Source: Deltaproteobacteria bacterium (GTDB lineage: Bacteria; Desulfobacterota; Syntrophia; Syntrophales; UBA2185). Taken from it: a stretch of DNA of 64,000 nucleotides. The translations under genes and the position numbers were made by a program. Location: positions 1-64,000 of the forward strand of contig JAPLJS010000019.1 in NCBI GenBank assembly GCA_026388545.1. Direction: 5' to 3'. The notes beneath the pieces are model-generated. The model worked only from the letters and a program-made list of their open reading frames with translations. It was not told where the DNA came from and ran no database searches. Positions 44,964 through 53,371 of this stretch are shown here, piece by piece; position 1 is the stretch's first letter, and each line of letters opens with the position of its first letter.

Positions 44964-45173
44964 ATGACAATTTCATCATACCAGATTGATAATATTCTTA
45001 AGGCATACAGTAAACAGAACAAGGTCAAAGCTGGTTCAATGCTGCCGGCAGATAATAGCAAGGGAGACAAGTATGTCGATGTGGTTACCCTAGACTCCGC
45101 AGATAAAACAGCTGTTTATGATAAAATCTCATACAGCTTGATGGATATTCTTCTGAAATCTAACAAACAATAA
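44964..45173 (+). CDS. Small FlgM-associated-type protein (DVU0524-like)
   Basis: The 69-residue protein begins MTISSYQIDNILKAYSKQNK and continues with a Ser/Asp-rich middle and the helix TAVYDKISYSLMDILLKSNK. The SSYQxxNxLxxYxxQ opening is the hallmark of a small family named after Desulfovibrio DVU0524 and described as FlgM-associated. It lies under a sigma-28 promoter and 19 bases upstream of the HD-GYP gene. Its biochemical function is unknown; a role related to FlgM or late flagellar control is inferred from name, promoter and location. AGTAGAG lies before the ATG. Confidence 0.75.
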   Translation: MTISSYQIDNILKAYSKQNKVKAGSMLPADNSKGDKYVDVVTLDSADKTAVYDKISYSLMDILLKSNKQ

Positions 45174-45192
45174 ATTCTGAGAGCCAAATCCT

Positions 45193-46692
45193 GTGCCCAT
45201 TTCCGCAGAAAACACGCACGATCAATTATGTCTGTTCAGGTTGAATGGTATCAGTGTGGAAAAGCAATCTATACTGGTCGTCGATGACGATATCGCCACC
45301 AGATCGCTTGTCGTCGATGCGATTAGTCAATCCGGAAATTATACAATAATTGAAGCGTGTGATGGCGTTGAAGGCTTGGAAGAGCTGGAGAAAAAACGTT
45401 TTGACCTGGTAATATGCGACGTCATGATGCCTGGCATGAATGGTATGGAGCTCCTGGACAGGATCAGGGAAATTAATCCGACCACGCATGTGATTCTTAT
45501 TACGGCATACCCGACTATCGACCTTACCGTCTCAGCAATGAAGACCGGTGCAGTAGATTTCCTCGCAAAACCCTTCGATATTGATGACCTCCTCTATAAA
45601 GTTGATGTCTATTTAAGGGCAAAAACCATGTTGGGCGAATACGGCGACCAAACATCATCCACAACGTTAAACAATAAAATAAGCGACTTATCTACACGAA
45701 GTTATATATATGACAAGATTGAACACGCGAGAAACAATGACGAAATATTTCAAGAAATGGTTAATCTGGCCCTGAAGGTCATCGGTGGGGAGGCTTGTTC
45801 CATCCTCTTATATGATAAAGATTATCAGGAATTTGATGCCATTGTTGTAGAGGGGGTATCAAAAGCATTTTTCAAAAGCATAACCATCCCATCGCTGAAT
45901 CCTATCCTCAAAGAAACCGTCCGCAGAAAAGACCCTTTACTTCAAAATCTTATCGAGAATACTGCATATTCATCTGTCATCTGCGCTCCTTTAAAAATGA
46001 GGAACCAGGTCTTTGGCGTCATTGTTCTTTCAGGAAAGAGAAATGAGCATGTCTATACAGAAAGAGACCTTTATTATATCCAGAGCATTGCTAACAGGGC
46101 GTCTCTTAATATTGAAAACAGGCTTTTGTACGAAAGCCTGTATACGAATCTCTTGAGTACCTTTGAATCTCTTGTCACGTCAATTCAGGCCCGTGATTAT
46201 TATACAGAAGAGCACTCAATGAGGGCAAAGTATCTTGCCGTTAAAACCGCAGAAGCCATGAACTGCTCCCCCAACGAATTAGAATCACTGAGAATAGCGG
46301 CAACTCTACACGATGTGGGAAAAATCGCGATACCGGATAATATACTGCTTAAACCCGCCAGGCTTACCGATGAAGAATTTGATGTTATCAAGAATCACTC
46401 CGTGATTGGAGAAAGCATTCTGAAGCCGCTTCCAATTTTAGATACTGAAAGGTTAATAATCCGCCATCATCACGAGCGTTGGGATGGCAAAGGCTATCCA
46501 GACGGACTCCAGGGTTCTGATATTCCCTTTCTATCCAGGATTTTAACCGTTGCCGATTCTTTCGATGCTATGACGAATAACCGCCCATACCGAAAGGCAA
46601 TGGAGAGAGAAGAAGCTGTTTGTGAGTTAAGAAGAAACATCAACCGTCAGTTCGACGAAGAGATTGTAAATTACTTTATAAAAATTATATAA
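45193..46692 (+). CDS. REC-GAF-HD-GYP protein (c-di-GMP phosphodiesterase response regulator)
   Basis: HD-GYP domains hydrolyse cyclic di-GMP. The 499-residue protein has a receiver domain with D76 (LVICDVMMP), a GAF-like domain (about 165-305, with ACSILLYDKDYQEFDAIVVE), and the HD-GYP domain: HDVGKIAIPD (H373, D374), HHHERWDGKGYPDGL, SRILTVADSFDAMTNNRPYR. All catalytic motifs are present. The start is uncertain: GTG 45193, or a later GTG just before EKQSILVVDDD. It follows the small sigma-28-driven gene, so it is probably made late in flagellar assembly. Confidence 0.93.
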   Translation: MPISAENTHDQLCLFRLNGISVEKQSILVVDDDIATRSLVVDAISQSGNYTIIEACDGVEGLEELEKKRFDLVICDVMMPGMNGMELLDRIREINPTTHVILITAYPTIDLTVSAMKTGAVDFLAKPFDIDDLLYKVDVYLRAKTMLGEYGDQTSSTTLNNKISDLSTRSYIYDKIEHARNNDEIFQEMVNLALKVIGGEACSILLYDKDYQEFDAIVVEGVSKAFFKSITIPSLNPILKETVRRKDPLLQNLIENTAYSSVICAPLKMRNQVFGVIVLSGKRNEHVYTERDLYYIQSIANRASLNIENRLLYESLYTNLLSTFESLVTSIQARDYYTEEHSMRAKYLAVKTAEAMNCSPNELESLRIAATLHDVGKIAIPDNILLKPARLTDEEFDVIKNHSVIGESILKPLPILDTERLIIRHHHERWDGKGYPDGLQGSDIPFLSRILTVADSFDAMTNNRPYRKAMEREEAVCELRRNINRQFDEEIVNYFIKII

Positions 46693-46905
46693 TATCGTAC
46701 CTATATGACTTCAAAATATTCTCTTTCTACAGAGAAATTGAGCGGTCTAAAATTGAATTTGAACAGTTGCATTCCTCACCAAGCACCAACTCAACCCACC
46801 TTTCTCTCATTCGCATCAGCAGGCGAATCTGCATAAATTTAAGCATACCATAACCCAATCAGAAAATTTTAAAGCTAGCTCCCCGCCCATGGGCGGTGAC
46901 TTCCC

Positions 46906-46982
46906 GGTGAGGCGTAGATTCATACACGCTAACATAACGAGAGATGAAACGTACCTTAAGCTTTTGGACTTTCATAAAACAG
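46906..46982 (+). repeat. Dispersed intergenic repeat, copy C
   Basis: GGTGAGGCGTAGATTCATAC opens the copy and AGCTTTTGGACTTTCATAAAAC closes it at the stop codon of the MotE-SPOR gene. The AGCTTTTGGACTTT portion is identical to copy D (59376-59391). The rest of the 290-base gap after the HD-GYP gene shows no gene. Confidence 0.65.
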
Positions 46983-48020
46983 TTATTTTCGCTTTTTCTT
47001 TTTTTCAGGCAGTACCTGTTCGTTCTTCTGAATGTAACTGCCAGGGTAGTTGCTTACGATATCCTTTTTTTTCATGTACGTAAGTGCCTCCTCGCGGCTG
47101 GCAAAATGACCGACGAAAATTCTATATAACGTTCCGCCATCTTTCACATTCATCCGAGACCAATAAGCATCATTGCCTTCTTCCTTGAGTATTTTCGTAT
47201 ACTCCTTTGCTACCTGAATATCCCGAACCGCCTTGATCTGTATAGCGTATGGTTTGAATGCCTCAGACCGGATATTTTTAGGTTTGTCCCTCTTCGATGC
47301 GGCAATTTTCGGTACTGCTTTCGGGGTGCTCTCTGCAACCACACTCTGTTTAGTTTCCGGTTTAATCACTCCCGTCCCGGTTATTTCTTGAGCAATTCTT
47401 TTGGCACTGGCGGCGTCAATACTGTGTGTTGCGGTTATTTCCCTGACAATCTCCACCCCTATGTCACGATTGATATTCGCCCAAACAGCACCGGCCTTTT
47501 TGCTATTCATGCGCAGCATAATTTCAGCCGCCATTTTTCTGTCCATCTTTTCGAATATTGTTGATGCCTTCTCGGCAGGAGTTGCTTCATACATCTTTGC
47601 CAGGGCCTGGTATTTTTTATCCTTCTCCGCCTTTTGAACTTCGAGTGAAGGCGTCATTTTTTCCTCCATAGCCCTAAGCGCCTCCATTTTTTCCACAAGA
47701 TCCTTTCTCAGCGCCTCGATTTTCCTCTCTTCTTCCTTTAGTATCTTCTCTCGATTATCAAGCTGTTTCTGTTTTTCCAACAAGTTATTCATGAGACTAC
47801 TATCGTGAGTCGAAGGACTTTTCGTTTCATCTTTTAGAGGTACTGCTTCAGTTGCCTGTTGCTGCGCAAACACATTATTGACAGACAATGAAACGGTTTC
47901 ATAACTACCAATATTGTGCACTACATCACTCATGGAAAAAACTGCATAAACAGTAAGAGACATAGGTATCATTCTGCCACAGAAAATAATTGTTTTTTTT
48001 ATCCGTGATCTTATATCCAT
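46983..48020 (-). CDS. MotE-like protein fused to a SPOR domain
   Basis: A 345-residue protein with an N-terminal membrane helix (about 10-30), a coiled coil (about 80-125, EKQKQLDNREKILKEEERKI), an MgtE_N-like helical domain (LAKMYEATPAEKASTIFEKM, MNSKKAGAVWANINRDIGVE) and a C-terminal SPOR domain (about 255-330, AIQIKAVRDIQVAKEYTKIL, RIFVGHFASREEALTYM). SPOR domains bind denuded peptidoglycan. The first three parts are paralogous to the MotE/YlxF-like protein at 30480-31061. The likely location is inner membrane with the rest periplasmic. Function unknown; a link between cell wall and motor proteins is inference. Confidence 0.85.
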   Translation of the reverse strand: MDIRSRIKKTIIFCGRMIPMSLTVYAVFSMSDVVHNIGSYETVSLSVNNVFAQQQATEAVPLKDETKSPSTHDSSLMNNLLEKQKQLDNREKILKEEERKIEALRKDLVEKMEALRAMEEKMTPSLEVQKAEKDKKYQALAKMYEATPAEKASTIFEKMDRKMAAEIMLRMNSKKAGAVWANINRDIGVEIVREITATHSIDAASAKRIAQEITGTGVIKPETKQSVVAESTPKAVPKIAASKRDKPKNIRSEAFKPYAIQIKAVRDIQVAKEYTKILKEEGNDAYWSRMNVKDGGTLYRIFVGHFASREEALTYMKKKDIVSNYPGSYIQKNEQVLPEKKKKRK

Positions 48021-48054
48021 GATTGCATCCTAAAAGAAATTTCTCACTATTAAC

Positions 48055-48173
48055 GACATTGTAAAAAATAGTTCCCCTTTCTGCGCAAAGACATGCCGCT
48101 GCTGCGTTATACATCATCTCTCACTATTGCAGCGTAAATCAATGCATACCTCATTCCTCGGCATTCGCTTTTC
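48055..48173 (-). repeat. Dispersed intergenic repeat, copy C' (inverted)
   Basis: The plus strand reads GACATTGTAAAAAATAGTTC at 48055 and TACCTCATTCCTCGGCATTC near 48148-48167, the reverse complement of the copy C layout. CTTTCTGCGCAAAG inside matches the equivalent part of copy B' (CTTTCTGTGTAG). The GTAAAAAA end faces the MotE-SPOR gene, which begins 35 bases away. Confidence 0.65.
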
Positions 48174-48603
48174 GGAGCGAAGGCTTATTCTTCGAATCTG
48201 CGTTCCTCGCCTCTGGAGTTTTTCCTTCGTTGTATGCTTTTCAACCGATTCTTGATCGTAACTGCGGTATCAACAATACGTTCATACAGAATATCCCCGT
48301 TGTTATCAATGCCTTTTCTTGTTCGGCAGTGTGACATAATGATAAGATTGCTTCAGTGAAAATGTCTGATGATGAAATATTCGATTCCCCAAAAGTTTCT
48401 CTCTTTAACCTTGACAACATATATAAGTGATTATAAAGATATATCATGAATATATCAAATAATATGATGAGATTTATATTACTGTTATATTCTTCAGTGG
48501 TAGAGACCTTTTATTTTTACCACAAGAAGTAAGATATCCTAAACAGAAAGTTGTAATGTAAACAGGCACATTCAGAATAATTTCTTCGTGAAACCGTTTT
48601 TCA
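48174..48603. other. AT-rich intergenic region between divergent genes
   Basis: No convincing gene is visible between the MotE-SPOR gene and the membrane protein gene at 48604. Short minus-strand frames at 48241-48447 and 48474-48743 lack ribosome sites and recognisable content. Divergent promoters are expected here. Confidence 0.5.
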
Positions 48604-49239
48604 ATGCTCATAAACAAAAAACAAAAAAAATTCACCATTATTATAATAGAGGACGAGAGGCGATTGTGTTCCTTTAAGTTTCCAATGAGCTTTTTAACAA
48701 TCTGTCTCTTAACAATTATTGGAATAAGCGTTATTACCCTCATTGCAGTTCTGCTTCACAATCGAAACGAAAGTTTAAATAAAGAGGAACTTACGGCCAA
48801 GATTGAATCTCGAAATCCCCCCCCCGATACAAGAAACAATGAAACACAAGTTACTACTACGACAGGCAATTCCGTCATACAATCCTACACCTTGTCTATA
48901 GAAAATTTTACGGCACGCTTTGACCTTTCAAAAAAAATATTCCGCTATTCCTTTTTATTGAAAAACAGAACCTCAACATATTCAACGGTATCGGGATATA
49001 TATTTATTATTCTGAAATCAGAAAGTTTGGGATCTGAACATTGGCTTGCTTATCCTCAAACTGTTCTTGTAAATGGAGCTCCACAAAATTTTAGAGATGG
49101 AGAACCCTTTTCCATCTCTAAACAAAAAGTCATCACAAGAGACATATCCACACACTATTTTTATGATTCTGCTGCGATCTTTGTATTTTCCAATGACGGC
49201 AAGCTTGTATTAAAAGAAACTTTCAACGTGAAGGGTTAA
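48604..49239 (+). CDS. Single-pass membrane protein preceding bactofilin
   Basis: A 211-residue protein. The N-terminal segment KKFTIIIIEDERRLCSFKFP followed by a membrane helix (about 29-50, FLTICLLTIIGISVITLIAV) resembles the N-terminus of membrane-anchored proteins often encoded next to bactofilins. The periplasmic part has a predominantly beta domain (FTARFDLSKKIFRYSFLLKN, VSGYIFIILKSESLG, then FVFSNDGKLVLKETFNVKG). No catalytic motif is visible. It ends 18 bases before the bactofilin gene and is probably co-expressed. Confidence 0.7.
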   Translation: MLINKKQKKFTIIIIEDERRLCSFKFPMSFLTICLLTIIGISVITLIAVLLHNRNESLNKEELTAKIESRNPPPDTRNNETQVTTTTGNSVIQSYTLSIENFTARFDLSKKIFRYSFLLKNRTSTYSTVSGYIFIILKSESLGSEHWLAYPQTVLVNGAPQNFRDGEPFSISKQKVITRDISTHYFYDSAAIFVFSNDGKLVLKETFNVKG

Positions 49240-49257
49240 CGAAAAAAGGAACAATAA

Positions 49258-49614
49258 TTGGTGAAAGGCACTGAAGACAATATTTCCATAATAAACAAAA
49301 ATAGTAAAATTGAAGGAGTTCTGCATTTTAAAGGACATCTTATCGTTGAAGGAATTATAGAAGGTACACTACTGGCTGAAACTGTTTTCACAGAAAAAGA
49401 AAGCCGTGTAACCGCAAAGGTGAATGTAACTTCTCTAACCATTGCCGGATTTTTTGAAGGAGACATTATCGTCACAGATACACTTGCACTTTTAAAGTCA
49501 GCCGACGTAAGAGGTCAGATCAGATGCTATAAATTAGTCATTGATGAAGGGGGAATAATAAATGGAAGTGTTACATTCATATCGGCAGAAAGTCCACACA
49601 ACAACCCAACATAA
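49258..49614 (+). CDS. Bactofilin (polymer-forming cytoskeletal protein)
   Basis: Bactofilins polymerise into membrane-associated filaments that scaffold wall enzymes or polar structures. The 118-residue protein is short but has the beta-helical repeats: IEGVLHFKGHLIVEGIIEGT, VTAKVNVTSLTIAGFFEGDI, ADVRGQIRCYKLVIDEGGII. Starts possible are TTG 49258 or GTG 49261, seven and ten bases after AAGGA. The neighbouring membrane protein is its likely partner. Confidence 0.92.
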   Translation: MVKGTEDNISIINKNSKIEGVLHFKGHLIVEGIIEGTLLAETVFTEKESRVTAKVNVTSLTIAGFFEGDIIVTDTLALLKSADVRGQIRCYKLVIDEGGIINGSVTFISAESPHNNPT

Positions 49615-49815
49615 TTGCATAATCTGTTTTTCTTAGGCCACAGTTTAGTAACGACATCTTCATAATTTTATGTTTTTCTTAGTCAAACGCCTTCTCAATC
49701 AGTAATCTTCAACAGGTTCGCCAAATCGCCATTTTCATTCCTGCAGTTTAAAAATTTATGGAAATTTGATCGTAAATAGTGCTATCATGATCAACAGTAC
49801 TTATTGATAATAACC

Positions 49816-49846
49816 GAGACTCATCCATCAATGATGAATGAGTCTC
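49816..49846. promoter_or_regulatory. 31-base near-perfect palindrome upstream of ctpA
   Basis: GAGACTCAT (49816-49824) pairs with ATGAGTCTC (49838-49846), and CATCA with TGATG inside, leaving one mismatch and a one-base centre. It lies in the 394-base gap between the bactofilin gene and ctpA, which otherwise shows no gene. No T-run follows on either side, so a protein-binding operator or a processed RNA hairpin are both possible. Confidence 0.55.
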
Positions 49847-50008
49847 CTGCGTTCGGCAGAGAATACGATATTATTTTGATTAATTATTTTCTGTTTTCTC
49901 CCGCCAACAGCATACGATAACGCACTTTTCAAAGAAAATCAAGGGGGAGTTAGAAGAGAAACCCCTTTAAAGAGAAACCTTTCACAAAGGGTCGTAATGG
50001 AGGTTTGA

Positions 50009-51316
50009 ATGAAAAAAATTATGCATGAGAAAGTGTTTTCAATTCTGTGCTTACTAACCTGTTTAATACTGCTTGGCCTTCAGGGAGATTCTCAAGTATC
50101 GGCTGCGCTGGACAAAAGTATCTACAAGAATCTAAAGACCTTCAATGAAGTACTCGATATGGTGCAGAAAAACTATGTTGAGGAAATAGCATCAAAAAAA
50201 CTTATAGAGGGCGCCATTAACGGAATGATGAAATCTCTGGATCCCCACAGTACTTATATGACTAAAGAAATGTACAAAGAACTCGAGGTGGAAACACGAG
50301 GGATCTTTGGCGGTATCGGTATTGAAATCACTATGAAGAAAGATGTACTAACTGTTGTTTCACCTATTGAGGATACTCCGGCATTCAATGCCGGGGTTAA
50401 AGCAGGCGATCAAATTATACAGATTGACGGGAAATCCACAAAAGATATTACGATAATGGAAGCAGTCAAAAAACTGCGAGGGCCAAAAGATTCAAAGGTT
50501 ACGATAACCATTATGCGGGAAAACATGCCCAAGCCAAAAGATTTCGTGATAACCCGGAACATTATCAAGATAAAAAGCATTAAATCAAAGATCTACGATG
50601 ACCATATCGGGTATGTCCGTGTTTCTTCGTTCCAGGAAAGAACAGCTGATGATTTAAGGAAAGAAATAAAGGATATCAATGCGAAAGCGGGCGTGCTTAA
50701 AGGACTTATCTTGGATTTTAGAAATAATCCCGGAGGCCTATTAAATCAGGCAGTAGGAGTAGCCGATGTCTTTCTCAAGTCGGGAATCATTGTTTCAACC
50801 ATGGGCAGGACAAAAAGCATGGAAACGAAGTCGTTAGCGAAAGACGATGGTGATGAGCCTACGTGTTTCATCGTTGCCCTGGTAAATGAAGGTACTGCCA
50901 GCGCTGCTGAGATTGTAGCAGGAGCGCTTCAAGATAACGGGAGAGCTTTGGTAATCGGTACCCAAACTTTCGGAAAGGGGTCCGTACAAACCGTAATCCC
51001 GCTCGAAGACGGATCCGCATTGAAACTTACCACGGCAAAATATTACACACCAAATGGCAAATCAATCCAGGCAGAGGGAATAAAACCAGATGTCATTGTA
51101 AAATACTCCAGGCCCTCTGAGGACAGGGAATCAACAGACGATTTCATCAGGGAACGGGATCTCAAGAACCATATAAAGCCAAAAAGGGAAAATGGTGCAA
51201 ATATTGACGAATCTATAAAAAAAGAACAGGACATTTCAATACAGGATAATCAGTTAAAAAGTGCCATAGATATCATCAAAGGCTTGGATATTATGAAAAA
51301 AAACTTGAAAAACTGA
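50009..51316 (+). CDS. Carboxyl-terminal processing protease CtpA/Prc (S41)
   Basis: A periplasmic serine protease of 435 residues. It has a signal peptide (MKKIMHEKVFSILCLLTCLI, cut near SAA), a cap helix segment with SLDPHSTYM, a PDZ domain (about 85-170, FGGIGIEITMKKDVLTVVSP) and the S41 core with the Ser-Lys dyad: S298 in NEGTASAAEIV and K323 in FGKGSVQTV, 25 residues apart as expected. The last 70 residues are a charged tail. GGAGG precedes the ATG by six bases. Such proteases trim envelope proteins and wall hydrolases. Confidence 0.96.
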   Translation: MKKIMHEKVFSILCLLTCLILLGLQGDSQVSAALDKSIYKNLKTFNEVLDMVQKNYVEEIASKKLIEGAINGMMKSLDPHSTYMTKEMYKELEVETRGIFGGIGIEITMKKDVLTVVSPIEDTPAFNAGVKAGDQIIQIDGKSTKDITIMEAVKKLRGPKDSKVTITIMRENMPKPKDFVITRNIIKIKSIKSKIYDDHIGYVRVSSFQERTADDLRKEIKDINAKAGVLKGLILDFRNNPGGLLNQAVGVADVFLKSGIIVSTMGRTKSMETKSLAKDDGDEPTCFIVALVNEGTASAAEIVAGALQDNGRALVIGTQTFGKGSVQTVIPLEDGSALKLTTAKYYTPNGKSIQAEGIKPDVIVKYSRPSEDRESTDDFIRERDLKNHIKPKRENGANIDESIKKEQDISIQDNQLKSAIDIIKGLDIMKKNLKN

Positions 51317-51658
51317 GTTGCAGCATAGCCCGGTGGAAGCTCGAAACCGGTATGGGGCAAAAATGAGGTGGGGGCGGGATTCATAATAATTTCAGGTTAA
51401 TCTCCGAAAAAATTGTCGCCATCTTTAGGATTCAAGTGAATGTTTAAACTATTAGTTAGAGAACCAAACATTATTTACGGGACATCTTGGTTATACTAAA
51501 TCCGCGTAATTGAAGAATGTACACGAAGATAAAGGAGACGTGGAAAGGATACTCAAGGCACTTATAAAATCGTCGGAAAACAGACACTTGAATCCTTAAA
51601 TCCTTGAATCCTCAAGTCCTTTTTGCATCTAATTGGGAAAAGAACCAAACAGATTAAT
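51317..51658. other. Intergenic region with short CTTGAATCC-type repeats
   Basis: No gene is visible between ctpA and the TPR lipoprotein gene. Near 51587-51620 the words CTTGAATCC, TTAAATCC, TTGAATCC and TCAAGTCC run in tandem, resembling the repeats in the fliQ-fliR and flgF upstream gaps. Confidence 0.5.
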
Positions 51659-53371
51659 ATGCGAAATACATTTAACAAGAAATGTTTACTTATCATTATT
51701 TTATGGTGTGTGACAGGGTGCGCATTTTCTTCGTTTAAAGGGAAAGATGCGGCCATTGCCACGGGGAAAGAGAGACCATCATTCAACTCGACCTATCATT
51801 ACTCTCTTGGCGTGCTGCATATCCTTGATGAAAATCTTAACGAAGCCATAAAGGAATATGAGGAAGCCCTGAGTTTTGATCCTCAATCCCCATTCCTCAC
51901 AAATGAACTTATCTCCCTTTATATTGAAAAAGGAGAAATTCCAAAAGCCATTCTCCTTTGTAAAAATACTCTGATTGACAACCCGGGTAATATAAATGCC
52001 CGTCTCCTTCTCGGTGGGCTGTACCTGAACATGAAAGATTATAAGAATGCAATTGGAGAATATGAAAAAGTAATTGAGCTGGATCCTTCAAACTCAGTTC
52101 CCTATCTATACCTTGGAACTATCTACGCAGAAAATAAGAACTACGAAAAGGCCTTCGAGATTTTCAAGAATCTCATCAACATCCATCCAGACCATCTGAC
52201 AGGTAACTATTATCTTGCAAAGATATTAACCGAAATGAAACGCTACGAAGAAGCAGAAGAAAGTTTCAAAAAGACTCTGGCCATAAAACCACTCTTTGAA
52301 CCTGCATTGATAGATTTGGGACTTCTTTATGAAAAGCAAAAAAAGACCGACCGGGCAATTGAAATTTATAAAAGTTATATTGATATCCATCCAACCGGGA
52401 TAAATGTGAGGATAAAACTGGGAGAAATTTTTCTCAGAGAGCACAAATTAAGCGAAGCAGAAAGAGAATTTAAAGAAATATTGACTATTGATAACAACAA
52501 CAGAGAGGCGAGATTGAATCTCGGTTATGTTTACCTTGAAAAAAACCAGTATGAACAGGCTATTGATGCGTTTTTACTTTTACTAAAAGGAAATCCTCAT
52601 GACCACAGGGCGAGATATTTACTGGCCTCAACGTATGAAGAAAAGAAGGTTCATAATCAGGCCATCGAAGAATTTAAAATGATCCCGGTAGATTCAGAAC
52701 TTTACGGAAACGCACAGATTCAAATCGGAATGATCCTGAAAAAGGGTGGCAAGATTGATGAGGCTATAGCCGTAATGAAAAGAGCAATAAATAGCAACAG
52801 ACAAATATCTGGACTTTATGCTTATCTTGCCACCCTTTATGAGGACAATAAAAAACTATTACCTGCTGAGGAAACCTTAAAAGAAGGTCTTTTAGTATTG
52901 CCACAGAGTGTAGACCTTCATTATAGTCTCGGTGTCCTTTATGAAAAGACAAACCGCTTTCAGGAGAGTATTCATGAAATGGAGTCAGTTTTGAAACTTG
53001 ATCCGGATAACGCGGAGGCTCTTAATTTCATGGGTTATACATTCGCCGACAGGGGTATACGTCTTGCCGAAGCAGAGAAAATGATCAATAAAGCTCTTAC
53101 CTTAAAACCTGGAAATGGCTATATGATTGACAGTCTCGGATGGGTATATTTCAAACAAAGCAGGCTGGATCTGGCAATAAAATACCTGAAAGAGGCATTG
53201 AATGCCGTGCCTAATGATGCAACTATTGCCGAACACTTGGGTGATGCCTACACAAAGGCCGGCAAGGTCAGCGAGGCCATCGAAATGTACAGACAGGCAT
53301 TGAGATTGAATCCCGGCAATAATGACCTGCAAAAAAAGATCGATGAACTCATTAAAGCAAAAATGCCCTGA
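51659..53371 (+). CDS. TPR-repeat lipoprotein
   Basis: A protein of about 570 residues. ATG 51659 starts a lipoprotein signal MRNTFNKKCLLIIILWCVTG followed by the lipobox Cys (VTGC); the frame extends to 51623 but that would spoil the signal. About twelve TPR units follow, such as KDYKNAIGEYEKVIELDPSN and NQYEQAIDAFLLLLKGNPHD. It overlaps the next gene by one base and is therefore translationally coupled with the LolB-like lipoprotein, a pairing seen in other Desulfobacterota. It may act as an outer-membrane assembly or secretion scaffold (inference). Confidence 0.87.
   Translation: MRNTFNKKCLLIIILWCVTGCAFSSFKGKDAAIATGKERPSFNSTYHYSLGVLHILDENLNEAIKEYEEALSFDPQSPFLTNELISLYIEKGEIPKAILLCKNTLIDNPGNINARLLLGGLYLNMKDYKNAIGEYEKVIELDPSNSVPYLYLGTIYAENKNYEKAFEIFKNLINIHPDHLTGNYYLAKILTEMKRYEEAEESFKKTLAIKPLFEPALIDLGLLYEKQKKTDRAIEIYKSYIDIHPTGINVRIKLGEIFLREHKLSEAEREFKEILTIDNNNREARLNLGYVYLEKNQYEQAIDAFLLLLKGNPHDHRARYLLASTYEEKKVHNQAIEEFKMIPVDSELYGNAQIQIGMILKKGGKIDEAIAVMKRAINSNRQISGLYAYLATLYEDNKKLLPAEETLKEGLLVLPQSVDLHYSLGVLYEKTNRFQESIHEMESVLKLDPDNAEALNFMGYTFADRGIRLAEAEKMINKALTLKPGNGYMIDSLGWVYFKQSRLDLAIKYLKEALNAVPNDATIAEHLGDAYTKAGKVSEAIEMYRQALRLNPGNNDLQKKIDELIKAKMP

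Noticed and set aside
48241-48743. Two short minus-strand frames between the MotE-SPOR and membrane protein genes
   Set aside because: No ribosome sites, no family features, and one overlaps the start of the well-supported gene at 48604.
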